A stretch of 64,000 nucleotides of DNA, taken from positions 1 through 64,000 of the forward strand of contig NZ_MUNX01000093.1 of NCBI RefSeq assembly GCF_002001005.1. The letters run 5' to 3'. Positions 33,520 to 42,421 of the stretch are shown here, piece after piece. The DNA comes from Flavobacterium sp. A45. Its GTDB lineage: Bacteria > Bacteroidota > Bacteroidia > Flavobacteriales > Flavobacteriaceae. Below the pieces are notes generated by a model. The model saw only the letters and a program-made list of their open reading frames with translations. It was not told the origin of the DNA and did not search any database. A program made the translations under genes and the position numbers. The stretch's first letter is position 1, and every line of letters starts with the position of its first letter.

Positions 33520-34260
33520 TTATTCTTGATGAACACTTCCTCCTGAATTTTCCTCTTTTTGAATCGATTTTGGTGTTCCATTGTAGGTAATGTTTCCTCC
33601 ACTAGAAGCTTTTGCTTTTAGATTTACAATAGGATGAACTGTTATCGATGCACCACTAGATGAACTCGCTACCACTTCGTTTGCCAGTAAGTCAGTAGTG
33701 TTGATTACACTTCCGCTGGAAGCCTCTGCTTCTACATGCAACGCTTTACCTTTGATGGTTTGATTACTTGCGCTACTGGTTGACAATTGAACAGTTTCAT
33801 ATTCGGTTGTAAGGTTAATGGAGGCTGCACTTGATGAAGCCAAATTAAGGTTGCTTCCTTTTAGTGTTGTATTTGCATTAACAGTTGATGCTGATGAAGC
33901 TTCAATTCCTTCAATAACGGGCATTTTTACCGTAATTTTTTTGGAAGAAACATTGATGAAGTTACCAAATTTACAAGAAATAACCAGTACTCCATTTTCT
34001 ACTTTTGTGGTAATTTCTTTTTGTAAATTATCATCGGCTTCTACAATGATTTCTGTTTTGTCTGATTGTTCGATAACAAGGTCTAAAGCATTGTTTATTT
34101 CCACATTTTTGAAATCGCCTGTAACCGTCCTTTTTTCTGTAGTTACGTGACCACTTCCAGTTATAGAATTAATGTTTCCCATCTGATTACAGGATCCAAA
34201 GAACAGTGCCATTAGAGTGATGACAATAAATTTTGTGATTAATGTGATGACTTTTATCAT
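33520..34260 (-). CDS. GIN-domain (DUF2807) lipoprotein
   Basis: A 246-residue lipoprotein (lipobox LFFGSCNQMG). The head-GIN domain runs ~45-240 with regular strand repeats such as VEINNALDLVIEQSDKTEI, IEASSASTVNANTTLKGSN and EAEASSGSVINTT. Ser/Ala-rich turns fit a right-handed beta-helix. The stop codon of the upstream PspC gene is only 2 bp away, so it is translated in the same operon. Envelope function is inferred from export and from the PspC neighbour. Confidence 0.85.
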   Translation of the reverse strand: MIKVITLITKFIVITLMALFFGSCNQMGNINSITGSGHVTTEKRTVTGDFKNVEINNALDLVIEQSDKTEIIVEADDNLQKEITTKVENGVLVISCKFGNFINVSSKKITVKMPVIEGIEASSASTVNANTTLKGSNLNLASSSAASINLTTEYETVQLSTSSASNQTIKGKALHVEAEASSGSVINTTDLLANEVVASSSSGASITVHPIVNLKAKASSGGNITYNGTPKSIQKEENSGGSVHQE

Positions 34261-34262
34261 GA

Positions 34263-35987
34263 CTATTCCGTTTTAATGATTATACCGTCTTTATTGATTT
34301 TTAATTCCTTAAAATTCTTTTTGGTTTTCACAACCGAATCACTTTCTACAGTTACCCCATTTTCGTTAATGGTTACATTTGTTTCGTTGTCATCGTTTTC
34401 ATTATTATTGTCACTTTCATCGTCTGGACAATTTATACATTTTATTTTGTCTTGCTCTACTCTGAAAATTTCAGTATTTGAATCAGAATTCCATGAAAAG
34501 AAATCACCATCTGTGCGATCATAATTTCTCATAGAATCGTCTGGTTTCAATATAGTTCCTTCTAGTAAGAATAAAGTAATTTCAATTTCCTGATCGCGGA
34601 ATTTATTTTTCAAATCAGTGATTAAATAATTATCAAAAATTAATTGGTTTCCGATGATTTTATATCCGTAGCGAATGGCTTCCGATCTTTTTTTGGCTTC
34701 TGACAATGATTTTCCTTTTGCTTCTTTTTCGATTTGAATATAAGCATACTTTTCATCCGATTTTTCGATTCTAAAACTCACCTGATTAGAGTAAATAATG
34801 TCATTATTCAAAGAATCTTTTGTAATCATGAAATCATTACGGTCATCTACATTTTTAGCAAAATAATCATTGTGTTTGAATTTGATAAAAAGTGTATCCG
34901 TTGGTATTAGATTAATGGTTTCTTTATGAACCGTTCTTCCGTTTACTGCATATGCAGTGGCTTGTTTTATACCAATTGAGATTGCTATTGAAACTGCTAT
35001 TAGCCAAAGTGCCAATAACGTGTATTTTGCAATATTTCCTATAGAGTTCATATTTGGGGCTAATAATTTAAACCCTAATAATGTCATAAAAAAGAAAGGA
35101 ATACCAACAGCAAGGAACATTAATAAACCAAAAGACCAGATTGGATAATCGGTAAAATTACCTGCTTCCACAAAACTTTGCCAAGGGAAATCCATTGAAA
35201 CACTGGTTCCTAATGTGAATACTCCAATGAATAGTAAAACCAGTACTGTTAAGCCTCCCATTATTAAAACTACTCCCAAAAACTTAGCGAAAATCTTGAA
35301 GACTGTCATAATAAAATCTCCTAAACCGCTCCCTATTTTTTCGGCGCCTGTTTTTACTTGATTTCCAAATTTATCGTAATCAGCATTTTTTATTTTCCCT
35401 GAAACATTTTCAAATTCCTCACGAACTTTTTTTTCAATATTTGAAATTGTAACGGGTTCTCCAGTCATTTCCAGTTTTTCAGAGGTTGTTACCGCTTCTG
35501 GAGTTACGATCCAAAGGATAATATAAGCTAAAATTCCAGTTCCAAACCCCGCAAAAACAAATATTAAGAACATGATTTTTAACCAGACAGCATCAATTCC
35601 AAAATAATGTCCCAAACCTGTTGCAACACCACCTATCATTCCGTTTTCTTTGTCACGGTATAATTTTTTGGTAGTTCTAGGTGCAGCATAATCTCTACTG
35701 TTAGTAGTATTTGGACCATCCTCTTCGATAATGTAATCTTCTGGTTGCCCCATAACGGCGATAACTTCGTCTACTTCTCTAAGGGTAATTACATGTTTCT
35801 CTGTTTTTTGTTTTTCTGTCAATAATTCCGAAACTCTCATTTCGATATCCTTGATAATTTCTTCTTGTCCAGATGATTTTGACAGCGATCGTTTTATGGC
35901 GTCAAAATAACGAGTCAATTTTTGGTATGCATCTTCGTCAATATTGAAGAACATTCCGCCTAGATTTATATTTACAGTTTTGTTCAT
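34263..35987 (-). CDS. PspC-domain membrane protein
   Basis: A 574-residue inner-membrane protein. Residues 1-90 are a soluble region typical of the flavobacterial form (NLGGMFFNIDEDAYQKL). The PspC domain is at 106-165 (KKLYRDKENGMIGGVATGLGHYFGID, then a membrane helix). Further membrane segments lie at ~230-360, and a long C-terminal region of acidic, beta-rich sequence follows. PspC proteins act in phage-shock-like envelope stress responses. The gene sits 2 bp after a PadR regulator and 2 bp before the GIN lipoprotein, a tightly packed operon of regulator, membrane sensor and exported beta-helix proteins. Confidence 0.9.
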   Translation of the reverse strand: MNKTVNINLGGMFFNIDEDAYQKLTRYFDAIKRSLSKSSGQEEIIKDIEMRVSELLTEKQKTEKHVITLREVDEVIAVMGQPEDYIIEEDGPNTTNSRDYAAPRTTKKLYRDKENGMIGGVATGLGHYFGIDAVWLKIMFLIFVFAGFGTGILAYIILWIVTPEAVTTSEKLEMTGEPVTISNIEKKVREEFENVSGKIKNADYDKFGNQVKTGAEKIGSGLGDFIMTVFKIFAKFLGVVLIMGGLTVLVLLFIGVFTLGTSVSMDFPWQSFVEAGNFTDYPIWSFGLLMFLAVGIPFFFMTLLGFKLLAPNMNSIGNIAKYTLLALWLIAVSIAISIGIKQATAYAVNGRTVHKETINLIPTDTLFIKFKHNDYFAKNVDDRNDFMITKDSLNNDIIYSNQVSFRIEKSDEKYAYIQIEKEAKGKSLSEAKKRSEAIRYGYKIIGNQLIFDNYLITDLKNKFRDQEIEITLFLLEGTILKPDDSMRNYDRTDGDFFSWNSDSNTEIFRVEQDKIKCINCPDDESDNNNENDDNETNVTINENGVTVESDSVVKTKKNFKELKINKDGIIIKTE

Positions 35988-35989
35988 GA

Positions 35990-36322
35990 CTATTGTTTTT
36001 GGTTGGTTATTAAGTTTACGGCATCAGACAATTCCGTCCATGTGCCATCAAGTTCTCTCAAAAAGGTTTGTCCAATTTCGGTCAAACCATAATATTTTCT
36101 AGGTGGTCCCGATGTGGATTCTTCCCAACGATAATTGAGTAATCCATCATTTTTTAATCGAGTTAAGAGCGGATAAATGGTTCCCTCCACGACCAACAAT
36201 TTAGCGTTTTTCAAAGTGTCTAATATTTCTGAGGTATAAGCGTCTTTCTCTTTTAAAACGGATAAGATACAAAACTCAAGAACACCTTTACGCATCTGGG
36301 CTTTTGTGTTTTCAATGTTCAT
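35990..36322 (-). CDS. PadR-family transcriptional regulator
   Basis: A 110-residue winged-helix repressor. The typical PadR motifs are present: GVLEFCILSVLKEKDAYTSEIL in helices 1-2, VVEGTIYPLLTRLKNDGLL in the recognition helix and GPPRKYYGLTEIG in the wing. It is the first gene of the PspC/GIN operon and probably represses it. No clear palindrome that could be its operator was found in the 134 bp upstream. Confidence 0.94.
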   Translation of the reverse strand: MNIENTKAQMRKGVLEFCILSVLKEKDAYTSEILDTLKNAKLLVVEGTIYPLLTRLKNDGLLNYRWEESTSGPPRKYYGLTEIGQTFLRELDGTWTELSDAVNLITNQKQ

Positions 36323-36456
36323 AATTTTTTAATTTGAGTTGATTAGATTTGTTGATGATACTGTTCATTTTTGATTGATGATTGAATGATTAATTATATG
36401 ATATTATGCTTTTTTAATGATGTTTTAGAAGTTGTTTTAACTTGCAAACACTTTTT

Positions 36457-36912
36457 TTATTTAAGAAAAGATATTGTCAAAGGGTAATTGTATTCTTCCC
36501 CATTAGAGGCCTTGATTGAAGCATAAATGACCAAAAAGAATTCAGCAATTTTTATACAGGCTAATACAAAAAGTGCCAAAACTCCAACAGTTAAAATTCC
36601 AATGCTGTTGCCGTAATCAAAGTTTTCAAAAATGATATCATTATTATTGACAAAATCATTGAATGAAATATTTTTTAAAACGGTATATAAAAATATTGGT
36701 ATAGCAATCATTGCGAGTATCAAAGAGTAAATTAAAATACTCAATTGAAAATTTAACGCCTGTTTGCCATTGTGATCCACAAATTCTGATTGTTCTTTTT
36801 TGGATGTCCAAAGGATAATTGGAAATATATAATTCCCAAACGGAATGATATATTGGCTAAAAGTGCTCAAGTGTGTAAATGCTGCAATGTTTCTTTCGGT
36901 TGAAGTTTCCAT
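36457..36912 (-). CDS. DUF4870-family small membrane protein
   Basis: A 151-residue protein with three or four membrane segments (HLSTFSQYIIPFGNYIFPIILW, FQLSILIYSLILAMIAIPIFL, ILTVGVLALFVLACIKIAEFF) and the family motif VDHNGKQALNFQLS. DUF4870 proteins are common in Bacteroidota beside PspC/PadR genes and have no known function. It is transcribed separately, 134 bp upstream of the PadR gene and in the same direction. Confidence 0.85.
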   Translation of the reverse strand: METSTERNIAAFTHLSTFSQYIIPFGNYIFPIILWTSKKEQSEFVDHNGKQALNFQLSILIYSLILAMIAIPIFLYTVLKNISFNDFVNNNDIIFENFDYGNSIGILTVGVLALFVLACIKIAEFFLVIYASIKASNGEEYNYPLTISFLK

Positions 36913-37372
36913 TTTTTTTGATTTTTTTGATTACGTTTTTTGATTGATGATTGATGGCAGAAATTGATAAAATGACTTACCTAGTAATTTCTTATACAAA
37001 TATATGTCTAAAAGAGAGTATCTTGTATCGCATAGTAGTGTATATTAACATAATATTAACAAAAAACGATTATTTTGAAGGAAAATTATACTTAATTAAT
37101 CAAAAAACATAGCTTTGATTTATTCTATGACGTTGATAGCATTAAGCATAAAGGATTACTTCACTATATGTTATTTTCATAGGAGTTCAGTGAATTTCAT
37201 TTGAAGCTAGCTACCGAAGTAGCGGATAGCCTGACAGTATTAGTGAAAGTTGTCATTTAATTGAAAGTAGAATCATTTTTTATGAAAACCCGAAATGAGA
37301 TAGAATAAAGTAATTGTGGATTTTTATATGTACGCATAGTATTTTTTGTATTTTAGCAAAAAAATGTATCCC
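36913..37372. other. Divergent intergenic region with a candidate promoter and small hairpins
   Basis: No gene is seen. A TATATTTG -7 match on the minus strand (plus 36997-37004) could serve the DUF4870 gene with a ~80-nt leader. A short GCTAC-CGAA-GTAGC hairpin lies at 37210-37223, and TGACA/TGTCA pairing surrounds 37231-37254. A near-match -7 box, TATTTTAG (37349-37356), precedes the DUF4442 gene. Confidence 0.35.
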
Positions 37373-37825
37373 ATGGAATTAACAGCATCTAAATTAAATC
37401 GATTCGTATTTTTTAAATTGCCTTCTGCATTTATATGCGGGGTGCGGGTGAAATCTATCGATAAAGATAAATGTGTGGTCACGGTAAAGCACCGATGGAT
37501 TAACCAAAATCCTTTTAATTCTATGTACTTTGCAGTTCAGGCGATGGCTGCCGAGTTGACAACAGGAGCGATGGTAATTGATAAAATCCAACAAAGCGGA
37601 AAGAAAATTTCGATGCTGGTGGCTAATAATAAATCTAATTTTTCAAAAAAAGCTACAGGCCGAATCACTTTTAAGTGTCAAGACGGTCATTTAATAGAGG
37701 AGGCAATTCAAAATACAATTGCTACTGGGGAAGGTCAAACGTTTTGGATGAAATCTATTGGGACTAATGAAGAGGGCTTGCAGGTTTCCGAAATGGATTT
37801 TGAATGGAGTATCAGACTAAAATAA
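37373..37825 (+). CDS. DUF4442 hotdog-fold thioesterase-like protein
   Basis: A 150-residue cytoplasmic protein from ATG 37373; ATG 37364 is an alternative three codons earlier. The DUF4442 pattern includes KLPSAFICGVRVKSID, VKHRWINQNPFNSMYFAVQAMAAEL and TGAMV. The fold resembles YiiD/PaaI thioesterases, with the N-P-F-x-S-M-Y-F block forming the substrate pocket. Substrate is unknown, probably an acyl-CoA or acyl-ACP. It is monocistronic, with a strong terminator downstream. Confidence 0.8.
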   Translation: MELTASKLNRFVFFKLPSAFICGVRVKSIDKDKCVVTVKHRWINQNPFNSMYFAVQAMAAELTTGAMVIDKIQQSGKKISMLVANNKSNFSKKATGRITFKCQDGHLIEEAIQNTIATGEGQTFWMKSIGTNEEGLQVSEMDFEWSIRLK

Positions 37826-37843
37826 GCTGCTATTTTTTAAATA

Positions 37844-37880
37844 AAAAAAAGCTTCGTTAACTAGAAACGAAGCTTTTTTT
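37844..37880 (+). terminator. Intrinsic terminator after the DUF4442 gene
   Basis: AAAAAAAGCTTCGTT (37844-37858) pairs with AACGAAGCTTTTTTT (37866-37880) around a 7-nt loop. The A/T flanks would let it act on both strands. Confidence 0.92.
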
Positions 37881-37983
37881 GATATAAGGCAATAGTGAAT
37901 TAATAATTATTATAGAAAACAACCTTACTTTCAATACTTGAGAGTTGTATTCTTGGGGGAGCGAATAAAAACCTGCCTCAAAA

Positions 37984-38036
37984 TTAAACAAAACTATAAC
38001 GTGATAGTCTTAAAATTATATTAAAGTTTTGTTTAA
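37984..38036. promoter_or_regulatory. Inverted repeat upstream of the grpE promoter
   Basis: TTAAACAAAACT (37984-37995) and AGTTTTGTTTAA (38025-38036) are perfect 12-bp inverted repeats with 29 bp between them. The right arm ends 51 bp before the -33 box of the grpE promoter. It is not a CIRCE element (no TTAGCACTC-N9-GAGTGCTAA). It could be an operator or a fortuitous AT palindrome. The rest of 37826-38132 holds the terminator at 37844 and the promoter at 38088. Confidence 0.35.
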
Positions 38037-38087
38037 AAATTAGTTGTTCTTTCCTTTGAAAAAAAAATTTTTAAAAAAAGATGACAA

Positions 38088-38120
38088 TTTGACATTTTAG
38101 AAGTTTTGGCAGTACTTTTG
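38088..38120 (+). promoter_or_regulatory. Bacteroidota-type promoter of grpE-dnaJ
   Basis: TTTG (38088-38091), a 21-nt spacer and TACTTTTG (38113-38120) match the vegetative consensus. The promoter overlaps the first codons of a longer grpE reading frame, which is why the gene start is placed downstream at 38133. Confidence 0.75.
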
Positions 38121-38132
38121 CAATCGAATCTT

Positions 38133-38720
38133 ATGAATAAAATTATGTTTAAGAATTTTTTTAAAAATAAAAGTAATATGACTACAGAAAATACAGAATT
38201 CGATCAAGAAATAGATGATGTGACATTAGAGAATAATGCAAATGGTGAGCAACTTATTATTGAAGAATTAAGTGTTGAAGAGCAATTAGCACAAGACTTA
38301 GCCAAAGAGAAAGATAAGTTTTTGAGATTATTTGCTGAATTTGAAAATTACAAAAGACGTACTACAAAAGAAAGAATCGAGTTGTTTAAAACGGCCAATC
38401 AAGAAGTATTGCTTGCTATGTTGCCTGTATTAGATGATTTTGACAGAGCAATAATTGAAATCAGTAAATCGGAAGATGAATTGCTTGCCAAAGGTGTAGA
38501 ATTGATTCACGAAAAACTGAAAAGCACTTTAGTTGCCAAAGGATTAGAACAAGTTGATGTTAAAGCGGGTGATGCATTTGATGCTGATTTTGCCGAAGCA
38601 ATTACTCAAATTCCAGCAGCATCTGACAAGATGAAAGGAAAAATTGTAGATGTTCTTGAAAAAGGGTACAAACTAGGCGATAAAATTATTCGTTTCCCAA
38701 AAGTGGTAATTGGTAACTAA
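38133..38720 (+). CDS. grpE: Nucleotide exchange factor GrpE
   Basis: A 195-residue co-chaperone that releases ADP from DnaK. The start at ATG 38133 lies 12 nt after the -7 box; ATGs at 38145 and 38178 are also possible. An acidic N-terminal tail and long helix (KDKFLRLFAEFENYKRRTTKERIELFK) lead into the GrpE core (LLAMLPVLDDFDRAI, GVELIHEKLKSTLVAKGLEQV) and the C-terminal beta-domain (VLEKGYKLGDKIIRFPKVVIG). dnaJ follows after 81 bp, an expected pair; dnaK is not in the window. Confidence 0.96.
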   Translation: MNKIMFKNFFKNKSNMTTENTEFDQEIDDVTLENNANGEQLIIEELSVEEQLAQDLAKEKDKFLRLFAEFENYKRRTTKERIELFKTANQEVLLAMLPVLDDFDRAIIEISKSEDELLAKGVELIHEKLKSTLVAKGLEQVDVKAGDAFDADFAEAITQIPAASDKMKGKIVDVLEKGYKLGDKIIRFPKVVIGN

Positions 38721-38801
38721 AAAATCAAATTGCAAATCATAAATTCTAATGTGTTGAACAATTGGAGTTTATAATTCAAATATTTGGAATTTATTTTAAT
38801 T

Positions 38802-39917
38802 ATGAAAAAAGATTTTTACGAAATATTAGGCATTTCAAAAGGTGCAGATGCTGCCGAAATTAAAAAGGCATACAGAAAAAGTGCATTGAAATACCATCCT
38901 GACAAGAATCCTGGCGACAAAGAGGCAGAAGAAAAGTTCAAATTGGCTGCCGAAGCATACGAAGTATTGAGTGATCCTGCCAAAAAAGCAAAGTATGACC
39001 AATATGGGCATCAAGCATTTGACGGTTCTGGCGGTTTTGGCGGTGGTGGTCATGGCGGAATGAATATGGATGATATCTTTAGTCAATTTGGAGATATTTT
39101 CGGTGGTGGTTTTGGAGGATTTGGCGGAGGCGGAGGCGGAGGTCCTCGTCGCGTAAAAGGAAGCAATTTGCGTATTAAAGTAAAATTGACTCTGGAAGAA
39201 ATTGCCAATGGTGTTGAGAAAAAAGTAAAAGTAAAACGTAAAGTTCAAGCTCAAGGTGTAAGTTATAAAACCTGTTCAACTTGTAATGGTCAAGGTCAGG
39301 TAATGCGAGTTACCAACACGATTTTGGGTAGAATGCAATCAGCTTCAACTTGTCCAACTTGTGGAGGTTCTGGTCAAATTTTAGACAAGAAACCAAATAA
39401 TGCCGATTCTCAAGGAATGGTGGTAGAAGACGAAACGGTTTCTATCAAAATTCCTGCTGGTGTTGTAGACGGAATGCAATTGAAAGTTTCAGGTAAAGGA
39501 AATGACGCTCCAGGGAACAGTGTTCCAGGAGATTTGATAGTAGTTATTGAAGAAATTGAACACGAATATTTGAAACGTGAAGGTGAAAATCTGCACTATG
39601 ATTTATACATTAGTTTCGCAGAAGCTGTTCTTGGAATTTCAAAAGATATAGATGCTGTAAACGGAAAAGTAAGAATCAAATTGGAAGAAGGAATTCAATC
39701 CGGTAAAATTCTACGATTAAAAGGGAAAGGTATTCCAAGTATTAATGGTTACGGAAGTGGTGATTTATTAGTACATGTGAATGTTTGGACTCCAAAAACT
39801 TTAAATAAAGAACAAAGACAATTCTTTGAAAAAGCGTTAACGGATGATAACTTTACTCCAAATCCTGAAAAATCAGATAAATCATTTTTTGAAAAAGTAA
39901 AAGATATGTTTTCATAA
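38802..39917 (+). CDS. dnaJ: Chaperone DnaJ with a single zinc centre
   Basis: A 371-residue Hsp40 starting at ATG 38802 ([11 protein letters not shown]; the frame from 38784 adds six unsupported codons). The J domain has HPD in KYHPDKN. A G/F-rich linker covers ~75-120. The cysteine region has only two CxxCxGxG motifs, Cys158/Cys161 and Cys184/Cys187, instead of four. By order and by the loop between them they correspond to zinc centre II of E. coli DnaJ, and centre I is absent. The two C-terminal beta domains are complete. I recall the same shortened zinc region in other flavobacterial DnaJ proteins, so it is probably a lineage trait and not damage. Confidence 0.96.
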   Translation: MKKDFYEILGISKGADAAEIKKAYRKSALKYHPDKNPGDKEAEEKFKLAAEAYEVLSDPAKKAKYDQYGHQAFDGSGGFGGGGHGGMNMDDIFSQFGDIFGGGFGGFGGGGGGGPRRVKGSNLRIKVKLTLEEIANGVEKKVKVKRKVQAQGVSYKTCSTCNGQGQVMRVTNTILGRMQSASTCPTCGGSGQILDKKPNNADSQGMVVEDETVSIKIPAGVVDGMQLKVSGKGNDAPGNSVPGDLIVVIEEIEHEYLKREGENLHYDLYISFAEAVLGISKDIDAVNGKVRIKLEEGIQSGKILRLKGKGIPSINGYGSGDLLVHVNVWTPKTLNKEQRQFFEKALTDDNFTPNPEKSDKSFFEKVKDMFS

Positions 39918-39938
39918 CTTTTTAAAACAATAAAATAC

Positions 39939-39973
39939 AAACCCATCCTTTATTCGTTAAGGATGGGTTTTTT
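39939..39973 (+). terminator. Intrinsic terminator after dnaJ
   Basis: AAACCCATCCTT (39939-39950) pairs with AAGGATGGGTTT (39959-39970), with an 8-nt loop and six Ts in all. It ends the grpE-dnaJ transcript. Confidence 0.93.
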
Positions 39974-40036
39974 AATGTACAATTAAGACAATTAAGTCCT
40001 GATTTTTTTTACTTTTACGCCAATTAAAAAAGTAGC

Positions 40037-40957
40037 ATGAGTAACATACTTGAAGTAAGTAAAGTAGTTAAGCAATATGGTGATTATGTAGCGCTTAACG
40101 AAGTGTCATTAACCGTTCCCAAGGGAAGTATATACGGACTTCTTGGTCCAAATGGTGCAGGGAAAACTTCACTAATTCGAATTATCAACCAAATTACAAT
40201 GCCCGATAGTGGCGAAATCACTCTTGATGGCGAAAAACTTCAGCCCAAACACATACAATACATAGGATATCTTCCTGAAGAAAGAGGCTTGTACAGCTCT
40301 ATGAAGGTAGGAGAGCAGTGTTTGTATTTGGCACAAATGAAAGGATTGTCCAAAGCCGAAGCCAAAAAACAATTGGATTATTGGTTCGACCGCTTGGGAA
40401 TTCAAGGTTGGTGGAACAAGAAAGTTCAAGAATTGTCCAAAGGAATGGCACAGAAAATCCAGTTTGTGGTTTGCGTTTTGCATAAACCTAAATTGTTGAT
40501 TTTTGATGAGCCTTTTTCCGGATTTGACCCTGTAAATGCCAATGTCATCAAAGACGAAATTTTGGCATTGCGTGACGAAGGAGCTACGATTATATTTTCT
40601 ACCCATAGAATGGAAAGTGTGGAAGAATTGTGTGATCATATTGCACTCATCCACAAATCGAATAAGTTGATTGAAGGAAAGTTAATTGATGTGAAGAGAC
40701 AATTCAAAACCAATAGTTTTGAAGTTGGTATTGTGTCGGACAATGTAGAAGGTTTGATGTTCGACATTACCCAAAAATTTAAGGTAGGACAGGCCAATTT
40801 TAAATCATTAAACGATGAAATAAAATTGGAGATTCAACTCGGTAATGCCACACCAAACGAATTGCTGAATGTGCTGACACAACGCGGTCAGGTAATGCAT
40901 TTTGTTGAAAAAATCCCTAGTGTGAATGATATTTTTATTCAAACAGTAACAGGATAG
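40037..40957 (+). CDS. ABC transporter ATP-binding protein, NatA-like
   Basis: A 306-residue ATPase. Walker A is GPNGAGKTS, the signature is LSKGMAQK, Walker B is LLIFDEPFSGFDP and the H-loop is STHRME. The last ~80 residues match the DUF4162 extension found in ABC-2 exporters. Its partner permease begins 99 bp downstream. Together they resemble NatAB-type exporters; the substrate cannot be read from sequence. Confidence 0.94.
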   Translation: MSNILEVSKVVKQYGDYVALNEVSLTVPKGSIYGLLGPNGAGKTSLIRIINQITMPDSGEITLDGEKLQPKHIQYIGYLPEERGLYSSMKVGEQCLYLAQMKGLSKAEAKKQLDYWFDRLGIQGWWNKKVQELSKGMAQKIQFVVCVLHKPKLLIFDEPFSGFDPVNANVIKDEILALRDEGATIIFSTHRMESVEELCDHIALIHKSNKLIEGKLIDVKRQFKTNSFEVGIVSDNVEGLMFDITQKFKVGQANFKSLNDEIKLEIQLGNATPNELLNVLTQRGQVMHFVEKIPSVNDIFIQTVTG

Positions 40958-40962
40958 ATTAA

Positions 40963-41012
40963 TTGGATTGTTGAATTTTTTAGACTTTTCGACTAGAAAT
41001 TCAACAATCCAA
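40963..41012. repeat. Inverted repeat between ABC ATPase and permease genes
   Basis: TTGGATTGTTGAATTT (40963-40978) and AAATTCAACAATCCAA (40997-41012) are perfect 16-bp inverted arms with an 18-nt loop. They are followed by degenerate CAATCGAATGATC / AATCGAATAATC words up to 41050. It lies between co-transcribed genes and has no T-run, so a processing or stabilising hairpin, or a small repeat element, is more likely than a terminator. Confidence 0.65.
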
Positions 41013-41056
41013 CAATCGAATGATCAAATAATCTAAAAATCGAATAATCTATATAA

Positions 41057-42373
41057 ATGAGCATTATTTCATTAATAATAAAAAGAGAGTTTATTGCCAA
41101 AGTTCGCAATAAGTCATTTGTTGTAATGACTTTTTTAAGTCCGTTGCTGTTCGTTGGAATTGCTGGTTTTGTTGCGTATTTGAGCTCGATGAAAGCCGAA
41201 ACAAAACGTATTGCAATTCATGATGAATCGGGTTTGTTTGTCAACGAGTTTGTAGCTCAAAATGATAAAGACAGTGAATACAGGTACTTGGATTTGTCGG
41301 CAATTGATGTTCAAGCTCTTAAAGACAGTATAGCTGAAGAACATTTTGAAGCCTTAATTTATGTTCCAAAAACGAACAGTAACAAAGATTTGGAAAATAA
41401 AATCGAATTGATTTCCAATAATAGCCCAAGTATAATTTTCATTGAAAAGGCCCAGGGAATTATTGCCGATAAATTGACTAAAGATAACTTGGAATTGGCA
41501 CATTTGGACACTTTAGCCATAAAAAATGCTAAAGCTGAAGTAGTTTTGAATCTGTCCAAAGCTTCTGGAGAAGAAAGTATTAGAGGGCTTAATGAAATAA
41601 AAATAGCTATAGGTGGCGCTTTTGGCTATCTTATTATGATGTTCATAATTATTTATGGAAATATGGTGATGCGCTCTGTAATAGAAGAAAAAACGAATCG
41701 TATTGTAGAGATTATAATTTCTTCGGTAAAACCGTTTCAACTCATGATGGGAAAAATAATAGGGACATCATTGGCAGGTTTATTGCAGTTTTTAATTTGG
41801 ACTGTAATCGGTCTATCGTTAATGTTTGCTGCATCTGTATTTTTTGGCGTCAATATTGGGCCAGCATCCAATGTTTCTCCAGAAATGATGCATGCTGCTC
41901 AGCAGGAGTTTTCAGGAACTGCCCAAATGTATATCAAAGAAATTTGGAATCTTCCCATTGCCAGTATTTTGATTAGTTTTATCATTTATTTTATTGGAGG
42001 GTATTTTTTATACAGTTCTTTTTATGCCGCAATTGGAGCTGCTGTAGATAATCAAACGGATTCGCAGCAATTTCTTTTACCTATAATAATGCCGTTGATG
42101 CTTAGTGTTTACATTGGTTTTTTTACGGTTATTAATGATCCCCATGGAACTATAGCGGTAGTTTTTTCAATGATACCCTTAACATCACCAATAGTAATGC
42201 TCATGCGTATTCCTTTTGGAGTACCATGGTGGCAAATTGCAATTTCCGTATCTTTGTTGTTCGGAACTTTTTTTGGTGTAGTTTGGTTTGCTGCCAAAAT
42301 CTACCGTGTTGGAATTTTGATGTATGGAAAAAAACCGAGTTGGAAAGAGTTGTATAAATGGTTGAAATATTAA
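41057..42373 (+). CDS. ABC-2 type transporter permease, NatB-like
   Basis: A 438-residue inner-membrane protein. One N-terminal membrane segment (FVVMTFLSPLLFVGIAGFVAYL) is followed by a ~150-residue extracytoplasmic domain, then five C-terminal segments with the ABC-2 signature EEKTNRIVEIIISSVKPFQLMMGKIIGTSLAGL. This is the ABC2_membrane_3 layout. It pairs with the ATPase at 40037. The next gene, a sigma-54 activator, starts 48 bp downstream and may be co-transcribed. Confidence 0.93.
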   Translation: MSIISLIIKREFIAKVRNKSFVVMTFLSPLLFVGIAGFVAYLSSMKAETKRIAIHDESGLFVNEFVAQNDKDSEYRYLDLSAIDVQALKDSIAEEHFEALIYVPKTNSNKDLENKIELISNNSPSIIFIEKAQGIIADKLTKDNLELAHLDTLAIKNAKAEVVLNLSKASGEESIRGLNEIKIAIGGAFGYLIMMFIIIYGNMVMRSVIEEKTNRIVEIIISSVKPFQLMMGKIIGTSLAGLLQFLIWTVIGLSLMFAASVFFGVNIGPASNVSPEMMHAAQQEFSGTAQMYIKEIWNLPIASILISFIIYFIGGYFLYSSFYAAIGAAVDNQTDSQQFLLPIIMPLMLSVYIGFFTVINDPHGTIAVVFSMIPLTSPIVMLMRIPFGVPWWQIAISVSLLFGTFFGVVWFAAKIYRVGILMYGKKPSWKELYKWLKY

Positions 42374-42421
42374 AGGTTATTAGAATAGTTAAGTTATAAT
42401 GCCAAAATAAAAAAGTTATTT

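Noticed and set aside
37200..37260. Riboswitch-like fold near GCTACCGAAGTAGC
   Set aside because: Only 5-bp stems are present and no known aptamer core is recognisable; kept as a minor note in the gap description.
38835..39254. A 139-codon minus-strand open frame across the start of dnaJ
   Set aside because: DnaJ is certain there from its J domain and zinc motifs.
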